Assembly (NCBI RefSeq): GCF_000152625.1
Contig: NZ_CH724156.1
Location: forward strand, 752,966 to 816,965
Reading direction: 5' to 3'
From: Roseovarius nubinhibens ISM
GTDB taxonomy: Bacteria; Pseudomonadota; Alphaproteobacteria; Rhodobacterales; Rhodobacteraceae
Length of the DNA: 64,000 nucleotides
Below the pieces are notes generated by a model. The model did no database searches and had not been told where the DNA came from. It worked only from the letters and a program-made list of their open reading frames with translations. This document shows positions 8,781 through 18,461 of the stretch, in pieces (position 1 is the first letter of the stretch; every line of letters starts with the position of its first letter). A program made the position numbers and the translations under genes.

Positions 8781-9527
8781 TTAGAGAACCTGGCTGAGGA
8801 ATTCGCGCGTGCGCGGGTCCGTCGCTTGATCAAAGAAGGTGGCGGGCGGGCCGGATTCCACGATCACACCCCGGTCCGTGAAATAGACGCAATCGGCGAT
8901 CTCGCGGGCAAAGCCCATCTCATGGGTCACGAGGATACAGGTCATGCCATCGGCGGCCAGATCCTTGATCGTGTTGAGCACTTCTTTCACCGTCTCGGGA
9001 TCGAGCGCGGCGGTCACCTCGTCAAAGAGCATGACATCGGGGCTCATGGCGAGCGACCGCGCGATGGCGACCCGCTGCTGCTGACCACCCGAAAGCTCGC
9101 CGGGATAGGCGTCTTCCTTGCCCTCGAGCCGCACCTTGCGGATCAGGTCGCGGGCGCGCTGCTCGACCTCGGCCTTGTTCTGGCCGAGCACCTTGATCGG
9201 CGCCATCATCACATTCTGCAACACGGTGCGATGCGGGAAGAGATTGTATTGCTGAAACACCATCCCGACCTTCTTGCGCAGCGCAAGCTTGTCGAGCTTG
9301 GGGTCGCTCACCTCGATCCCCTCCACGGTGATCGAGCCGGACTGAATATCATTCAGCGCGTTGATACAGCGGATCAGCGTCGATTTGCCAGAGCCGGACG
9401 GGCCGATGATACAGATCACCTCGCCCTTCTGGATATCCATCGACACGCCGCGCAGCACTTTGACCTCGCCAAAGGATTTGTGCACGTCTTTCAAGGAAAC
9501 GATCGGTTGATCTTCGGTCCAGGACAT
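8781..9527 (-). CDS. Polar amino acid ABC transporter ATP-binding protein (GlnQ/HisP type)
   Basis: A 248-residue ATPase with Walker A GPSGSGKST (residues 42-50), signature LSGGQQQR near 141, Walker B VMLFDEVTAALDPE and H-loop CILVTHEMGFA. This length without a TOBE domain is typical of the HisP/GlnQ class for polar amino acids. An AGGAG site lies six bases before the ATG. It follows two permeases and a binding protein in one minus-strand operon, upstream of the lyase. Confidence 0.92.
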   Translation of the reverse strand: MSWTEDQPIVSLKDVHKSFGEVKVLRGVSMDIQKGEVICIIGPSGSGKSTLIRCINALNDIQSGSITVEGIEVSDPKLDKLALRKKVGMVFQQYNLFPHRTVLQNVMMAPIKVLGQNKAEVEQRARDLIRKVRLEGKEDAYPGELSGGQQQRVAIARSLAMSPDVMLFDEVTAALDPETVKEVLNTIKDLAADGMTCILVTHEMGFAREIADCVYFTDRGVIVESGPPATFFDQATDPRTREFLSQVL

Positions 9528-9540
9528 GGGGGGCTCCTGA

Positions 9541-10410
9541 TTAGAGTTTGACGGAGTATTTGCGTTCCAACCATCGCGTCAGCGCGCTGATCGGGTAGCA
9601 GTAAAGGAAGAACCAGCACAGGATGTAGAGATACATCGGAATGAGCAGGTCAACGCGGCCTTCGGCACTCAATGCGGCCCGGGTCAGCGCCATCACATCA
9701 TTGACGCCGACGATCGACACCAGAGGCGTGGCCATGGTCAGCACCGCATAGAGGTTCATCCACGACGGCAACACGCGCTTGATGGTCTGCGGCAAGATGA
9801 TCTCGCGCAGGGTCTGGCCACGGCTAAAGCCGAGGGATTCCGCGGATTCCCACTGCCCCGTCGGGATCGAGAGGATCGCGCCGCGCATATATTCGGACAT
9901 ATAGGCCATCACCGGCAGCGACAGGCCGATCACCGCCTTCACCCAGCCGGGGAAGGGGATCTTGGTGCCGAAGACCTCGATCTGGAACGGGATGAGCAGG
10001 ATGCAGTAGAACAGCAGCACCAGCCAGGGCGAGTTGCGGAAAAACTGCGTGATGACCCAGGCCACCTGGCGCACCGGGCGCAGCGGCGACACCTGCAAGA
10101 TGCCAAGCCCCACGCCAAGCACCGTCCCGATGGCCATGGACAGGATCGAGATCAGCACGTTGAAGCCAAACCCCTTGGCCAGCGTCGGCGTCCATTCGAG
10201 CAGGATCGCAAAGGCCGACCGGCCCGGCGTCGCGTCTTGGGCAAAGGCCGGGGTGATCAGCGCGGCGGCCAGCGCCAGCACGAGGATCGACGCGGTCCAG
10301 ACATTGAACAGACGATCCTGCAACGGCAGACCCTGCGGCATGCTCCGCAGCGGCAGCAGAACCGGCAAATGGCCTTTGACGGGCGGGGTTTGCGAGTGTG
10401 TCCAAGCCAT
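9541..10410 (-). CDS. Polar amino acid ABC transporter permease
   Basis: A 289-residue permease of the HisMQ class. The central EAA segment is SAESLGFSRGQTLREIILPQ, and FRNSPWLVLLFY is the typical FRGTP-like motif. It has an N-terminal extension of about 65 residues containing one extra hydrophobic stretch (LVLALAAALITPAFA), longer than usual for the family. It pairs with the permease encoded just upstream at 10413-11153. Confidence 0.9.
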   Translation of the reverse strand: MAWTHSQTPPVKGHLPVLLPLRSMPQGLPLQDRLFNVWTASILVLALAAALITPAFAQDATPGRSAFAILLEWTPTLAKGFGFNVLISILSMAIGTVLGVGLGILQVSPLRPVRQVAWVITQFFRNSPWLVLLFYCILLIPFQIEVFGTKIPFPGWVKAVIGLSLPVMAYMSEYMRGAILSIPTGQWESAESLGFSRGQTLREIILPQTIKRVLPSWMNLYAVLTMATPLVSIVGVNDVMALTRAALSAEGRVDLLIPMYLYILCWFFLYCYPISALTRWLERKYSVKL

Positions 10411-10412
10411 GA

Positions 10413-11153
10413 TTATCTCCCGTATCCCGGAATGCGCAGCGCCTTTTCCCAGCGGTGCAGCACCCAGACCAGAATGGCCACCAGACCCACATAAGAGATC
10501 AGCAGCACGTTCATCATTTCACGCACATTGAGATCCTCGGACCAGATCTGCGCCGACACATAGAGAAGTTCGGGCACCGCAATGGCATAGGCCAGCGTTG
10601 TGGTCTTGACGAGGTTCACGAGGTTGGTGCCCAGCGCGGGCAGCGAGATGCGCACCGCCAGCGGCAGCACGATATCGGTATAGATTTGCAGCCGGGTGTA
10701 GCCCAGCGCCTCGGCCGCCTCGACGGTCGATTTCGGCACGGCTTCGATCCCGGCGCGAAAGATTTCCACATTCAGCGCCCCGGCAAAGAGCGACAGCGAA
10801 ATGATCGCCCAGCCAAAATTGCCGATGAGCGGCTGCGGCAGGCCGTTGTCGCCGGTGATCCGGAGCACGGTGCCAATAGCGAAATAGAAGAAATAGAGCT
10901 GCACGAGCGGCGGGGTGTTGCGGAAAAAGGCCACGAAGAACCCGACCAGCACCCGCAGCGTCTTGGATTGCGCGCCCTGCACCGCGGCACCAATCGCCCC
11001 GATGATCAGCGAGAAGAAGATCGACACAACCGCAAGCTTGGCGGTCATCCAAAGACCGGCAAGATACCGGCCACGATTATACTCGTCGCTGACCACCGCC
11101 AGGTTAAAAAACCAGTCGGGCCACAACCAGTCCAAGATGCTTGAATAATCCAT
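10413..11153 (-). CDS. Polar amino acid ABC transporter permease
   Basis: A 246-residue HisMQ-class permease with the FRNTPPLVQLYF motif and the EAA segment AAEALGYTRLQIYTDIVLP. It forms the heteromeric channel with the neighbouring permease, two bases away. It is separated from the binding-protein gene by a strong stem-loop at 11178-11208. Confidence 0.92.
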   Translation of the reverse strand: MDYSSILDWLWPDWFFNLAVVSDEYNRGRYLAGLWMTAKLAVVSIFFSLIIGAIGAAVQGAQSKTLRVLVGFFVAFFRNTPPLVQLYFFYFAIGTVLRITGDNGLPQPLIGNFGWAIISLSLFAGALNVEIFRAGIEAVPKSTVEAAEALGYTRLQIYTDIVLPLAVRISLPALGTNLVNLVKTTTLAYAIAVPELLYVSAQIWSEDLNVREMMNVLLISYVGLVAILVWVLHRWEKALRIPGYGR

Positions 11154-11177
11154 CTACGTCCGCTCTCGTCTCAAAGT

Positions 11178-11208
11178 AGAACCGGCGGCAAGCCGTGCCG
11201 CCGGTTCT
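11178..11208 (-). promoter_or_regulatory. Intercistronic stem-loop after substrate-binding protein gene
   Basis: A perfect 12-bp stem (AGAACCGGCGGC paired with GCCGCCGGTTCT) with a 7-base loop in the 73-bp gap between the binding-protein stop and the first permease start. It lacks a T-run, which fits a processing or stability element giving more binding protein than permease. Confidence 0.65.
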
Positions 11209-11226
11209 GGTCTGTCAGGATCGCGC

Positions 11227-12036
11227 TTATTGCAGCGCGTCGTGCTGTTCCTGCAGGAAGGGGCTCGGCGCGATGCCATTGGCCTCATTCCGCTCGATCA
11301 GGAAGCCCGATTTGTGCCAATCGGTCACGATCTCGCTCATCAGCTTGCCATAGGGCGCGTCGAGTTCTTCGAGCGGCACGGCGATCGACCAGGCTTGCGG
11401 ATCTTCGGTCGGGAAGGGCATCTCGAACTCGGCCCATTGCTCGTCCGAGGCGAGCTGCGATTCGATCCAGGTGTTGTCATAGAGGAAGCCGATGCAGCTG
11501 CCGTTCTTGAGCGCCGAAGTCACTTCGGGGATGCCTGCAAAGGCCACTAGGTTCGGACCGTAAAGCTGCGTCACGCGCTTGTTGTAATAGGACCCCTGCA
11601 GCGCGCAGACATCCTTGCCGCGCAGGTCTTCCCATTCCTTGAGACCAACCGCTTTGGGCGCCAGAACATTGGTGCCGCCGGCATAGTAGTTGGGCTCGAT
11701 CATGCCCACGACTTCGCGGCGCTTGGGGTTGTCACCCATGGTCGCGATGATGAGGTCGATACGGCCTTGGCTCAGGAATTCCATACGGTTCGAGGCCACG
11801 ACGGGCACCAGCTCGACCTCGACGCCGAGACGCTCTGCGACGTCACGAGCCAGGTCGATTTCCAGACCGGCGAGCTCGCCGTCGGAGGTGAGGTAACCCC
11901 AGGGTTTGTAATCTTGTTTGACGCCGACAACGATCTTGCCTTCGTCTTTGATCTCTTGCAGCTGATCCGCCTGCGCGGTGGTGCCAAACGCAACGATTGC
12001 AGCGCTGGCAATGACGGTTTTCCATGCGTGTTTCAT
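11227..12036 (-). CDS. Polar amino acid ABC transporter substrate-binding protein
   Basis: A 269-residue SBP_bac_3 protein. The signal peptide (MKHAWKT..., ending near AQADQ at residue 23) is followed by IKDEGKIVVGVKQDYKPWGY, the classic start of amino-acid binding proteins. A GAGGAG ribosome-binding site precedes the ATG at 12036; an earlier in-frame start at 12282 would remove the signal peptide from the N-terminus and was rejected. The ligand is probably a polar or acidic amino acid, given the lyase in the same cluster (inference). Confidence 0.9.
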   Translation of the reverse strand: MKHAWKTVIASAAIVAFGTTAQADQLQEIKDEGKIVVGVKQDYKPWGYLTSDGELAGLEIDLARDVAERLGVEVELVPVVASNRMEFLSQGRIDLIIATMGDNPKRREVVGMIEPNYYAGGTNVLAPKAVGLKEWEDLRGKDVCALQGSYYNKRVTQLYGPNLVAFAGIPEVTSALKNGSCIGFLYDNTWIESQLASDEQWAEFEMPFPTEDPQAWSIAVPLEELDAPYGKLMSEIVTDWHKSGFLIERNEANGIAPSPFLQEQHDALQ

Positions 12037-12232
12037 GATGAACTCCTCTGCTGGACGGGCGGCTCCGGCGCCCATGGGCCATGGCCTGATCAAGCTCCTA
12101 TCAGGGTCTGGCATGGCTTGTCCTATAGTTAATAAATTCCAAATGCCATAAAATTTTTGAAAAAGTTCATGTGACCTTTTTGGTGGCAAAGTGACCCGGC
12201 TACGCCTATGATTCACACAGGGGGAAAACGAC

Positions 12233-13083
12233 TTGGAACTCTTGGAAAATATAGGCGACGCCCTGCCAGACCTGCCGCGCAAGCTCGCACGGGCCGCGCG
12301 CTATGTGCTGGACCGACCGGACCATGTGGCGCTTGGATCGATGCGCGCCGTGGCCCAATCCTGCGGCGTCGCCCCCACCACGATGCAGCGACTCGCCCAT
12401 GAGATGGGCTTTGACAGCTACGACAAATTCCGCGCCGTCTTTCAGCGCGAATTGGTGGGTCAAGGCTTTGGCGCCAAGGTCGACGCGCTCCAGGATAATT
12501 TCAGCGATCTGTCACAGGGCAAGCTCGCCCTCACCCATCTCGAATCGGTGCGCGAGAATCTCGATTCTCTGCAGGCCAGCCTGAACGGAGCCGCAGTCGA
12601 GGATTTCGCACGCAGCCTTCACCGCAGCCGCCATTGCCATATCATCGCCGGGGGCACGCTGAGCTGGCTCGCCAGTTTCACGGAGGTCACCGGCAGCATG
12701 GCGCTCTCCAACCTCGTGACCCCCGCCGGTCCCGCCGTCGACAGCACCGAACGCATCGCCCATATCGGCCCGGAAGACATGTTGCTCGTCATCTCCGTGT
12801 CGCCCTACGCGAGAGAGATCATTTCGGCGCTGGAATACGCACGCGACCGCGGGGCGAAAAACTATGCGGTGACCGACCGGCCCAGCTCTCCGGTCGTGCC
12901 GCTCTGCCGCCATGCCTTTCTCGCCCCCACGGCGAGCCCGCATTACTTCCCGTCCTGGCGGCGGTGGTGAGCCTCGTTGAACTTCTGCTCGCCACCGCCG
13001 CCGCGGCGGGCAACACCGCCTCACGCGACCGGCTTCGAACGATCGAAGACATCCGGTCGGCCAATCACCACTATATCGACTGA
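12233..13083 (+). pseudogene. RpiR-family transcriptional regulator, broken by a frameshift near 12955
   Basis: From a TTG start at 12233 (AGGGGG eight bases upstream) the frame reads an N-terminal RpiR helix-turn-helix (SMRAVAQSCGVAPTTMQRLAHEMGF) and a SIS sugar-isomerase-like domain. After residue 241 (SPHYFPS) it terminates at 12970. The minus-one frame continues without a gap as LAAVVSLVELLLATAAAAG... to a stop at 13083, which is the normal RpiR C-terminus. One missing base near 12955 (CCGTCCTGG) therefore explains the break; repaired, the protein would be about 283 residues, the usual length. It is divergent from the amino-acid transport and lyase operon, its likely target. It could be a real mutation or a sequence error. 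Confidence 0.8.
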
Positions 13084-13099
13084 CCGGCCCGCGCGGCCC

Positions 13100-13984
13100 T
13101 CAGTCCAACCGCCGCAGCAAATACTGACCATAGCTGTTCTTGGCGAATTTCTCGGCCCGCGCCCGCATCTCATCGGCGCTGATCCAGCCCTTGCCATAGG
13201 CGATCTCTTCGGGACAGCCGACCTGCATCCCCTGCCGCTCTGAGAGGGTGCGGACGAAATTCCCGGCATCAAGCAGGCTGCCATGGGTCCCGGTATCGAG
13301 CCAGGCAAACCCGCGCCCCATCCGGTTTACCGCAAGACTGCCCTCGTCGAGATAGCTCTCCAAAAGCGAAGTGATCTCAAGCTCGCCCCGCGCCGAGGGC
13401 GTCACCTTGCGGGCCCGCTCTGACGCGGTGCCATCGAGGAAATAAAGCCCCGTCACCGCATAGTTCGACGCGGGCTTTGCCGGTTTCTCAGTTATTGATA
13501 CCGCACGATACTCGGCATCGAACCCCACCACGCCATAGCGCTCGGGATCGGCCACGTGATAGCCAAAGACCGTGCCGCCGCTCTTGCGCGCATCCGCCTC
13601 GGCCAGCACTTCGGGCAGGCCATGGCCGAAAAATATATTGTCGCCCAACACCATCGCCGACGGCGCCCCATCGAGAAACTCTTCAGCCAGAATATAGGCC
13701 TGTGCGAGCCCATCCGGCGACGGCTGCACGATCCATGTGAGGTTGAGCCCCCAGGCCGAGCCATCCCCCATCAGCCGCTGAAACTGCGCCTGATCCTCGG
13801 GCGTGGTGATCACCGCGATCTCGCGTATCCCCGACAGCATCAGCACCGACAACGGATAATAAATCATCGGCTTGTCATAGATCGGCAAGAGCTGCTTGGA
13901 GATGCCGAGCGTGATCGGATGCAGCCGCGTGCCGGTCCCCCCGGCGAGAATGATCCCCTTGCGGGGCTGTGTCGTGCCGCTCAT
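13100..13984 (-). CDS. rfbA: Glucose-1-phosphate thymidylyltransferase
   Basis: A 294-residue nucleotidyltransferase. The N-terminal [16 protein letters not shown] motif and [14 protein letters not shown] are diagnostic of RfbA/RmlA, which joins dTTP and glucose-1-phosphate to give dTDP-glucose, the first step to dTDP-L-rhamnose. I start at 13984 because the family begins just before this motif and the start overlaps the rfbD stop by four bases (ATGA). It is last in the minus-strand order rfbC-rfbB-rfbD-rfbA and converges on the broken RpiR gene. Confidence 0.96.
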   Translation of the reverse strand: MSGTTQPRKGIILAGGTGTRLHPITLGISKQLLPIYDKPMIYYPLSVLMLSGIREIAVITTPEDQAQFQRLMGDGSAWGLNLTWIVQPSPDGLAQAYILAEEFLDGAPSAMVLGDNIFFGHGLPEVLAEADARKSGGTVFGYHVADPERYGVVGFDAEYRAVSITEKPAKPASNYAVTGLYFLDGTASERARKVTPSARGELEITSLLESYLDEGSLAVNRMGRGFAWLDTGTHGSLLDAGNFVRTLSERQGMQVGCPEEIAYGKGWISADEMRARAEKFAKNSYGQYLLRRLD

Positions 13985-14847
13985 CTCTGCCGCTCCTTCA
14001 GATCGTCTAGAACTTCGGCCAGGCCAACCCGCCAATCAGGCCGCGCAATGCCAAAAACCGTCTCCGTCGCCCGACAATCGAGCCGGGAATTGAGTGGCCG
14101 CTGCGCCGGGGTCGGATAATCCGAGGTGGGAATATCCACCACCTCACAGCTGATCCCCGCCTGTGCGAAAATCTCGCGCGCGAACTCCGCCCAGCTTACC
14201 TCTGGTATGCCCGAAAAATGATAGGTGCCGCTCTGCCCCGCATCTTTATACAGCCTCTCGGCGATCCGCAGGCAGGCCGCCGCAATGGCCCGCGCAGGCG
14301 TCGGCCCGCCGATCTGATCCGCCACGATGGTGAGCCTGTCGCGCTCGGCCCCAAGCCGCAGCATGGTCTTGACGAAATTCGCCCCATGGCTCGAAAACAC
14401 CCACGACGTGCGCAGGATCACATGCGGCCCGCCCGCCGCGCGCACGGCTTCTTCCCCGGCAAGCTTGCTGCGCCCATAGGCGTTCTGCGGCGCGGTCGCA
14501 TCCGCGGGCGCATATGGTGCCACGCCAGAGCCTGCAAAAACGTAATCGGTCGACAGATGCACGAACGGCACGCCCATCGCCGCGCATTCCGCCGCGAGCA
14601 GCCCCGGCGTCGCGCCATTGACCTGCTGCGCCAGCGCCTCGTCTTCTTCAGCCCGGTCCACCGCCGTATAGGCCACCGCGTTGATCACCGCCTCGGGCCG
14701 CGCACGTTTGAGCGCCGCCAGCGTCGCCAGCGGATTGGTGAAATCAGCCGCGTCCCGGCCAAGCGCCACAATCTCCCAGCCCTCGGGTGCCCGGGCCTGC
14801 ACCTCCCGCGCCACCTGGCCACTTTGACCTAAAAGCGCGATCCTCAT
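13981..14847 (-). CDS. rfbD: dTDP-4-dehydrorhamnose reductase
   Basis: A 288-residue short-chain reductase. The N-terminal GQSGQVA nucleotide-binding motif, STDYVFAG, and YGRSKLAGE (catalytic Tyr and Lys) match RfbD/RmlD, which catalyses the last, NAD(P)H-dependent step to dTDP-L-rhamnose. Start at 14847 ([10 protein letters not shown]) overlaps the rfbB stop by four bases. It is in the middle of the rfb operon. Confidence 0.95.
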   Translation of the reverse strand: MRIALLGQSGQVAREVQARAPEGWEIVALGRDAADFTNPLATLAALKRARPEAVINAVAYTAVDRAEEDEALAQQVNGATPGLLAAECAAMGVPFVHLSTDYVFAGSGVAPYAPADATAPQNAYGRSKLAGEEAVRAAGGPHVILRTSWVFSSHGANFVKTMLRLGAERDRLTIVADQIGGPTPARAIAAACLRIAERLYKDAGQSGTYHFSGIPEVSWAEFAREIFAQAGISCEVVDIPTSDYPTPAQRPLNSRLDCRATETVFGIARPDWRVGLAEVLDDLKERQR

Positions 14848-15893
14848 GCCGCCCCCTCGGCCCGGCCAAGCCGCGTCCCCACGCCCTGCCGCGCCATGAG
14901 CGGCCGCCACCACGCCTCATTGGCGAGATACCAATCCACCGTGCGCGCGATGCCTTCCTCAACCGTCACCGACGGCCGCCAGCCAAGCTCGTCCCTGATG
15001 CGCCGCGCGTCGATCGCATAGCGATGATCATGCCCGGGCCGGTCGGCCACAAAGGTAATCTGCTCGGCATAGGATGTGTCCTTGGGCCGCCGGTCATCGA
15101 GCACCGCACAGATATGCCGCACGAGATCGATATTGCGCCGCTCGCCCTCGCCGCCGATGTTGTAACTGCGCCCGACCGCGCCCTTCTGCACCACCTGCAA
15201 GAGCGCCTCGGCGTGATCCTCGACATAGAGCCAATCGCGCACATTCGCCCCCGCGCCATAGACCGGGATTTCCCGCCCCTCGAGCGCGTTGATGATCACC
15301 ACCGGCACCAGCTTTTCGGGGAAATGATAGGGCCCGTAATTGTTCGAGCAATTCGTCATCACGATGGGCAGCCCGTAAGTCTCGTGCCACGCCCGGACGA
15401 GATGGTCCGACGCCGCCTTGGAGGCCGAATAGGGGCTACGCGGATCGTAGGGCGTGTCCTCGGTAAAGAGCCCCTCATCGCCGAGCGAGCCAAACACCTC
15501 ATCGGTCGAGATATGGTGAAACCGGAACCCCTCGGGCCGGCCCTGCCGCTCCCAATGTCCGCGCGCCGCCTCGAGCATATTGCAGGTGCCGGTCACATTT
15601 GTTTCGACAAACTCCGCCGGCCCGTCGATGGACCGGTCGACATGGCTCTCGGCGGCGAGATGCATGACCGCCTCCGGTTTATGATCGCGAAACACTCGCT
15701 CAAGAGCGGCGCGGTCGCGAATGTCGACATGTTCAAAGCGATAGTTCGGGCTCTGGGCCACCTCCGCCACATTGTCGAGACAGGCGGCATAGGTGAGCGC
15801 ATCGAGATTGATGACCTCATGCCCCTGCGCCACCGCGCGGCGCACCACGGCCGAGCCGATAAACCCCGCCCCTCCGGTTACCAAAATCCGCAT
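14844..15893 (-). CDS. rfbB: dTDP-glucose 4,6-dehydratase
   Basis: A 349-residue extended short-chain dehydrogenase. It has [10 protein letters not shown] at the N-terminus, [12 protein letters not shown] (catalytic Asp-Glu) and [10 protein letters not shown] (Tyr-Lys), all diagnostic of RfbB/RmlB. It converts dTDP-glucose to dTDP-4-keto-6-deoxyglucose. Start at 15893 is one base after the rfbC stop; a longer in-frame extension upstream falls inside rfbC and is not used. Confidence 0.96.
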   Translation of the reverse strand: MRILVTGGAGFIGSAVVRRAVAQGHEVINLDALTYAACLDNVAEVAQSPNYRFEHVDIRDRAALERVFRDHKPEAVMHLAAESHVDRSIDGPAEFVETNVTGTCNMLEAARGHWERQGRPEGFRFHHISTDEVFGSLGDEGLFTEDTPYDPRSPYSASKAASDHLVRAWHETYGLPIVMTNCSNNYGPYHFPEKLVPVVIINALEGREIPVYGAGANVRDWLYVEDHAEALLQVVQKGAVGRSYNIGGEGERRNIDLVRHICAVLDDRRPKDTSYAEQITFVADRPGHDHRYAIDARRIRDELGWRPSVTVEEGIARTVDWYLANEAWWRPLMARQGVGTRLGRAEGAA

Positions 15894-15894
15894 C

Positions 15895-16458
15895 TCACCC
15901 CTCCCAAACAAACGGCGTGTCGAAAGCGGCAAAGCTCTGCGCCGCGCGATCCTTGTCCGACAGCACCGCCGCGGATGCCTCGATCCCCCAGTCGATGCCG
16001 AGATCGGGATCGTCGAACCGCACCGCGCCATCGCATTCCGGCGCATAGAAATCGCTGCATTTATAGATCACTTCGGTGTCCGGCTCTCGCGTCACGAACC
16101 CGTGCAGAAACCCCGCCGGGATGAGCAATTGCCGGCCATTGTCAGCGCTGAGCTCAACCCCCACCCATTTGCCATAGCTCGGCGAGCCGCGTCGCACATC
16201 TACCGCCACATCATAAAGCGCACCACGCCCGCAGCGCACCAGCTTGGCCTGCGCATGGGGTGGCGACTGAAAATGCAGTCCCCGCACCGTGCCCACATCC
16301 CGCGACAGCGAATGATTGTCCTGCACAAACGCGATCTCGATCCCCGCCTCTTCCATCACCCGCTGGTTCCAGCTCTCGCTGAAGAACCCGCGCGCATCGG
16401 CAAACCGCCGTGGTGTGAGGATGAGAACCCCGGGCAAATCCGTCTGAGTAATCTCCAA
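15895..16458 (-). CDS. rfbC: dTDP-4-dehydrorhamnose 3,5-epimerase
   Basis: A 187-residue cupin-fold epimerase. It has [10 protein letters not shown], the VRGLHFQ catalytic His region, and FLHGFVT near the C-terminal half, matching RfbC/RmlC. It is the promoter-proximal gene of the rfb operon. The product dTDP-L-rhamnose goes into surface polysaccharide; no glycosyltransferase lies next to it in this window. Confidence 0.95.
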   Translation of the reverse strand: MEITQTDLPGVLILTPRRFADARGFFSESWNQRVMEEAGIEIAFVQDNHSLSRDVGTVRGLHFQSPPHAQAKLVRCGRGALYDVAVDVRRGSPSYGKWVGVELSADNGRQLLIPAGFLHGFVTREPDTEVIYKCSDFYAPECDGAVRFDDPDLGIDWGIEASAAVLSDKDRAAQSFAAFDTPFVWEG

Positions 16459-16524
16459 GGCAAGCTCCTAAATCAAAACCCTTCCCACCCCGCCACAGCC
16501 TGCCCAGCAGACCGGGCCAAGGCT

Positions 16525-16537
16525 ACACCTTAGGTGT
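16525..16537. promoter_or_regulatory. Short palindrome upstream of rfbC
   Basis: ACACCT-T-AGGTGT is a perfect 13-bp inverted repeat about 67 bases upstream of the rfbC start, followed by an A+T-rich stretch. It is a candidate operator for the rfb operon. No regulator can be assigned. Confidence 0.3.
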
Positions 16538-16595
16538 TAATACATTGTCGATGCTCGGTCTATTGCTACCGCCTAGTGGCCGGGACACCCAGCCC

Positions 16596-17879
16596 TTAGA
16601 ACCCGCTCACCTCAGGAAGCCATGTCGACAGCACCGGCATAAAGGTGATCGCCAAGAGCGCCAGGGCCAGCGCGATAAAGAAGGGCGGCATCTCACGGAT
16701 GAGCGTCGAGGGTTTGAGCGCAACGGTAGACGAGACGATGAAAATCAGACTGCCCACCGGCGGCGTCGTCAGCCCCAGCGTCAGGTTGACGATCACGATG
16801 ATCGCGAAATGGTTCGGATCAATGCCCAGGGCAAAGCTGATCGGCGCAAGGATCGGCACCAGGATCATCACTCCCGGCAGCGGGTCCATGAACAGCCCAA
16901 AGACGAGCAACAGCAGGTTCACCGCCAAGAGGAACACGATGGGCGACAGGTCCCAGGCGATGATCGTCTCCGCCAGAAACTGCGGAATGCCCTCGATGAT
17001 CAGATTCCAGGCAAAGGCCCGCGCCGCCCCAAGGATGAGCAGCACCGCCGCCGAGGTCAGCGCCGCGCGCAGGATGATATCCGGCAGATGCCGCAGCTTG
17101 AGCGAGCGATAGACGAACATCCCCACGATGAGCGCATAGAACACCGCGATGACCGACGCCTCGGTCGGGGTAAAGACGCCAAAGCGGATGCCCCCGACAA
17201 TAAGCAGGATCAAGAGCAGCGCCGGCACCGCGTAAAAGGCAATCCGCGCGATCTCCGCCATCCCCGGCATCGGCGCGCCCGAGGCATAGCCGCGCAGATG
17301 GCTCATCCGGCCATTGGCGATCAGAACCGCCAGCGTGATCACCAGCCCCGGCAAGACCCCCGCCATGAAGAGCGAGCCGACCGAGACATTCTGATCCTGC
17401 ATCGCATAGATGATCATGGTAATCGACGGCGGGATGATCGGCCCGACGACCGAACTGGCGATTGTCAGCGCCCCGGCATAGGCCCGGTCATAGCCACCCT
17501 TTTCCATCATCCGGATCATCATCGTGCCCGGCCCCGCCGCATCGGCCAGCGCACTGCCGGAAATCCCCGCGAACATGGCCGAGCTCACCACATTGGCGTG
17601 CCCCAGCCCGCCGCGCAGATGCCCAACCAGCGATTGCGCGAGGCGCAGCACCGCCTGGGTGATCGCGCCGCCGGTCATGATCTCGGCCGCGAGGATAAAG
17701 AACGGCACTGCCAAGAGCGGAAAACTATCGAGCCCCGAGAACATCTCTTTCACAAGGACGATGTTGGGATAGGTCGATCCGAAACTCACCGCCGCAAAGA
17801 CGGAAATCGCCATGGCAAAGGCTACCGGCACGCCAAGGGCCAGCAATAGGAACAGGCAAGGAAAGAGGATCTCAGCCAC
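16596..17879 (-). CDS. TRAP transporter large permease (DctM)
   Basis: A 427-residue membrane protein with about 12 hydrophobic segments and DctM hallmarks such as GDxFPLLAVPFF-like text (GLDSFPLLAVPFFILA), GISGSALADAAG and TPTEAS. The start is taken as GTG 17879 (VAEILFPCLFLL), which overlaps the small-permease stop by eight bases and gives the standard length; a longer start at 17912 lies deep in the upstream gene. It is the sodium-coupled carrier subunit of the importer whose binding protein is at 18462-19442, and the last gene of the aldehyde-dehydrogenase operon. Confidence 0.92.
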   Translation of the reverse strand: MAEILFPCLFLLLALGVPVAFAMAISVFAAVSFGSTYPNIVLVKEMFSGLDSFPLLAVPFFILAAEIMTGGAITQAVLRLAQSLVGHLRGGLGHANVVSSAMFAGISGSALADAAGPGTMMIRMMEKGGYDRAYAGALTIASSVVGPIIPPSITMIIYAMQDQNVSVGSLFMAGVLPGLVITLAVLIANGRMSHLRGYASGAPMPGMAEIARIAFYAVPALLLILLIVGGIRFGVFTPTEASVIAVFYALIVGMFVYRSLKLRHLPDIILRAALTSAAVLLILGAARAFAWNLIIEGIPQFLAETIIAWDLSPIVFLLAVNLLLLVFGLFMDPLPGVMILVPILAPISFALGIDPNHFAIIVIVNLTLGLTTPPVGSLIFIVSSTVALKPSTLIREMPPFFIALALALLAITFMPVLSTWLPEVSGF

Positions 17880-18399
17880 TGGCAGCTCCGGGCATCGTGT
17901 CAGCCGTGCCATCGTCGCTCGCGCGGCTCTTGAACTGCCCCGCCAGAATAAAGGGCCGCGCGATCAGGCACAGATGCACGATCAAGAGCGAGAACCCCAC
18001 CGGCATGGCGGCATAGACATAAAGAAACGGCAGGCGCAGCGCAGGCGTGACCTGAAACTGCATCCGCTGGGCATATTGGATGCCGACATGAACCATATAG
18101 CCGAAAAACAGCAAGAGCCCGAGGGCTAGCACCGCGCGCATCACCTGCTGCCCCCGATTGGGAAGCTGTTCCTGCAGATTGGTGATCGCCACATGCCCGC
18201 CATAGCGCAGCGCAAGCCCCGCGCCGCTGAACGTCATCCAGATCATCAGATAGCGTGCCGCCTCATCCGCCCAGCTGAGCGATTGCCCGGTGAGATAGCG
18301 CAGCCCGATATTGGCCCCGACGATAAGCGTCATCGCCCCCAGCATCGCGATCAAGGCCCAGCCGTTCAACAGCACAAAGAGATGTTCCAGTCGTTTCAC
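17872..18399 (-). CDS. TRAP transporter small permease (DctQ)
   Basis: A 175-residue protein with four hydrophobic segments. The motif LSWADEAARYLMIWMTFSGA is the typical DctQ signature. It pairs with the large permease, which it overlaps. The C-terminal tail is hydrophilic and rich in Asp and Ala. Confidence 0.92.
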   Translation of the reverse strand: MKRLEHLFVLLNGWALIAMLGAMTLIVGANIGLRYLTGQSLSWADEAARYLMIWMTFSGAGLALRYGGHVAITNLQEQLPNRGQQVMRAVLALGLLLFFGYMVHVGIQYAQRMQFQVTPALRLPFLYVYAAMPVGFSLLIVHLCLIARPFILAGQFKSRASDDGTADTMPGAASG

Positions 18400-18426
18400 G
18401 CCATGGCCTCGTCAGCTCTGGGGAAA

Positions 18427-18454
18427 GGGCCGGCACCCCATAGGACGCCGGCCC
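18427..18454 (-). promoter_or_regulatory. Intercistronic stem-loop between TRAP binding protein and permease genes
   Basis: An 8-bp perfect stem (GGGCCGGC / GCCGGCCC) around a 12-base loop, just after the binding-protein stop on the minus strand. There is no T-run, so it probably tunes binding-protein versus permease expression. Confidence 0.55.
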
Positions 18455-18461
18455 CAAAGGA

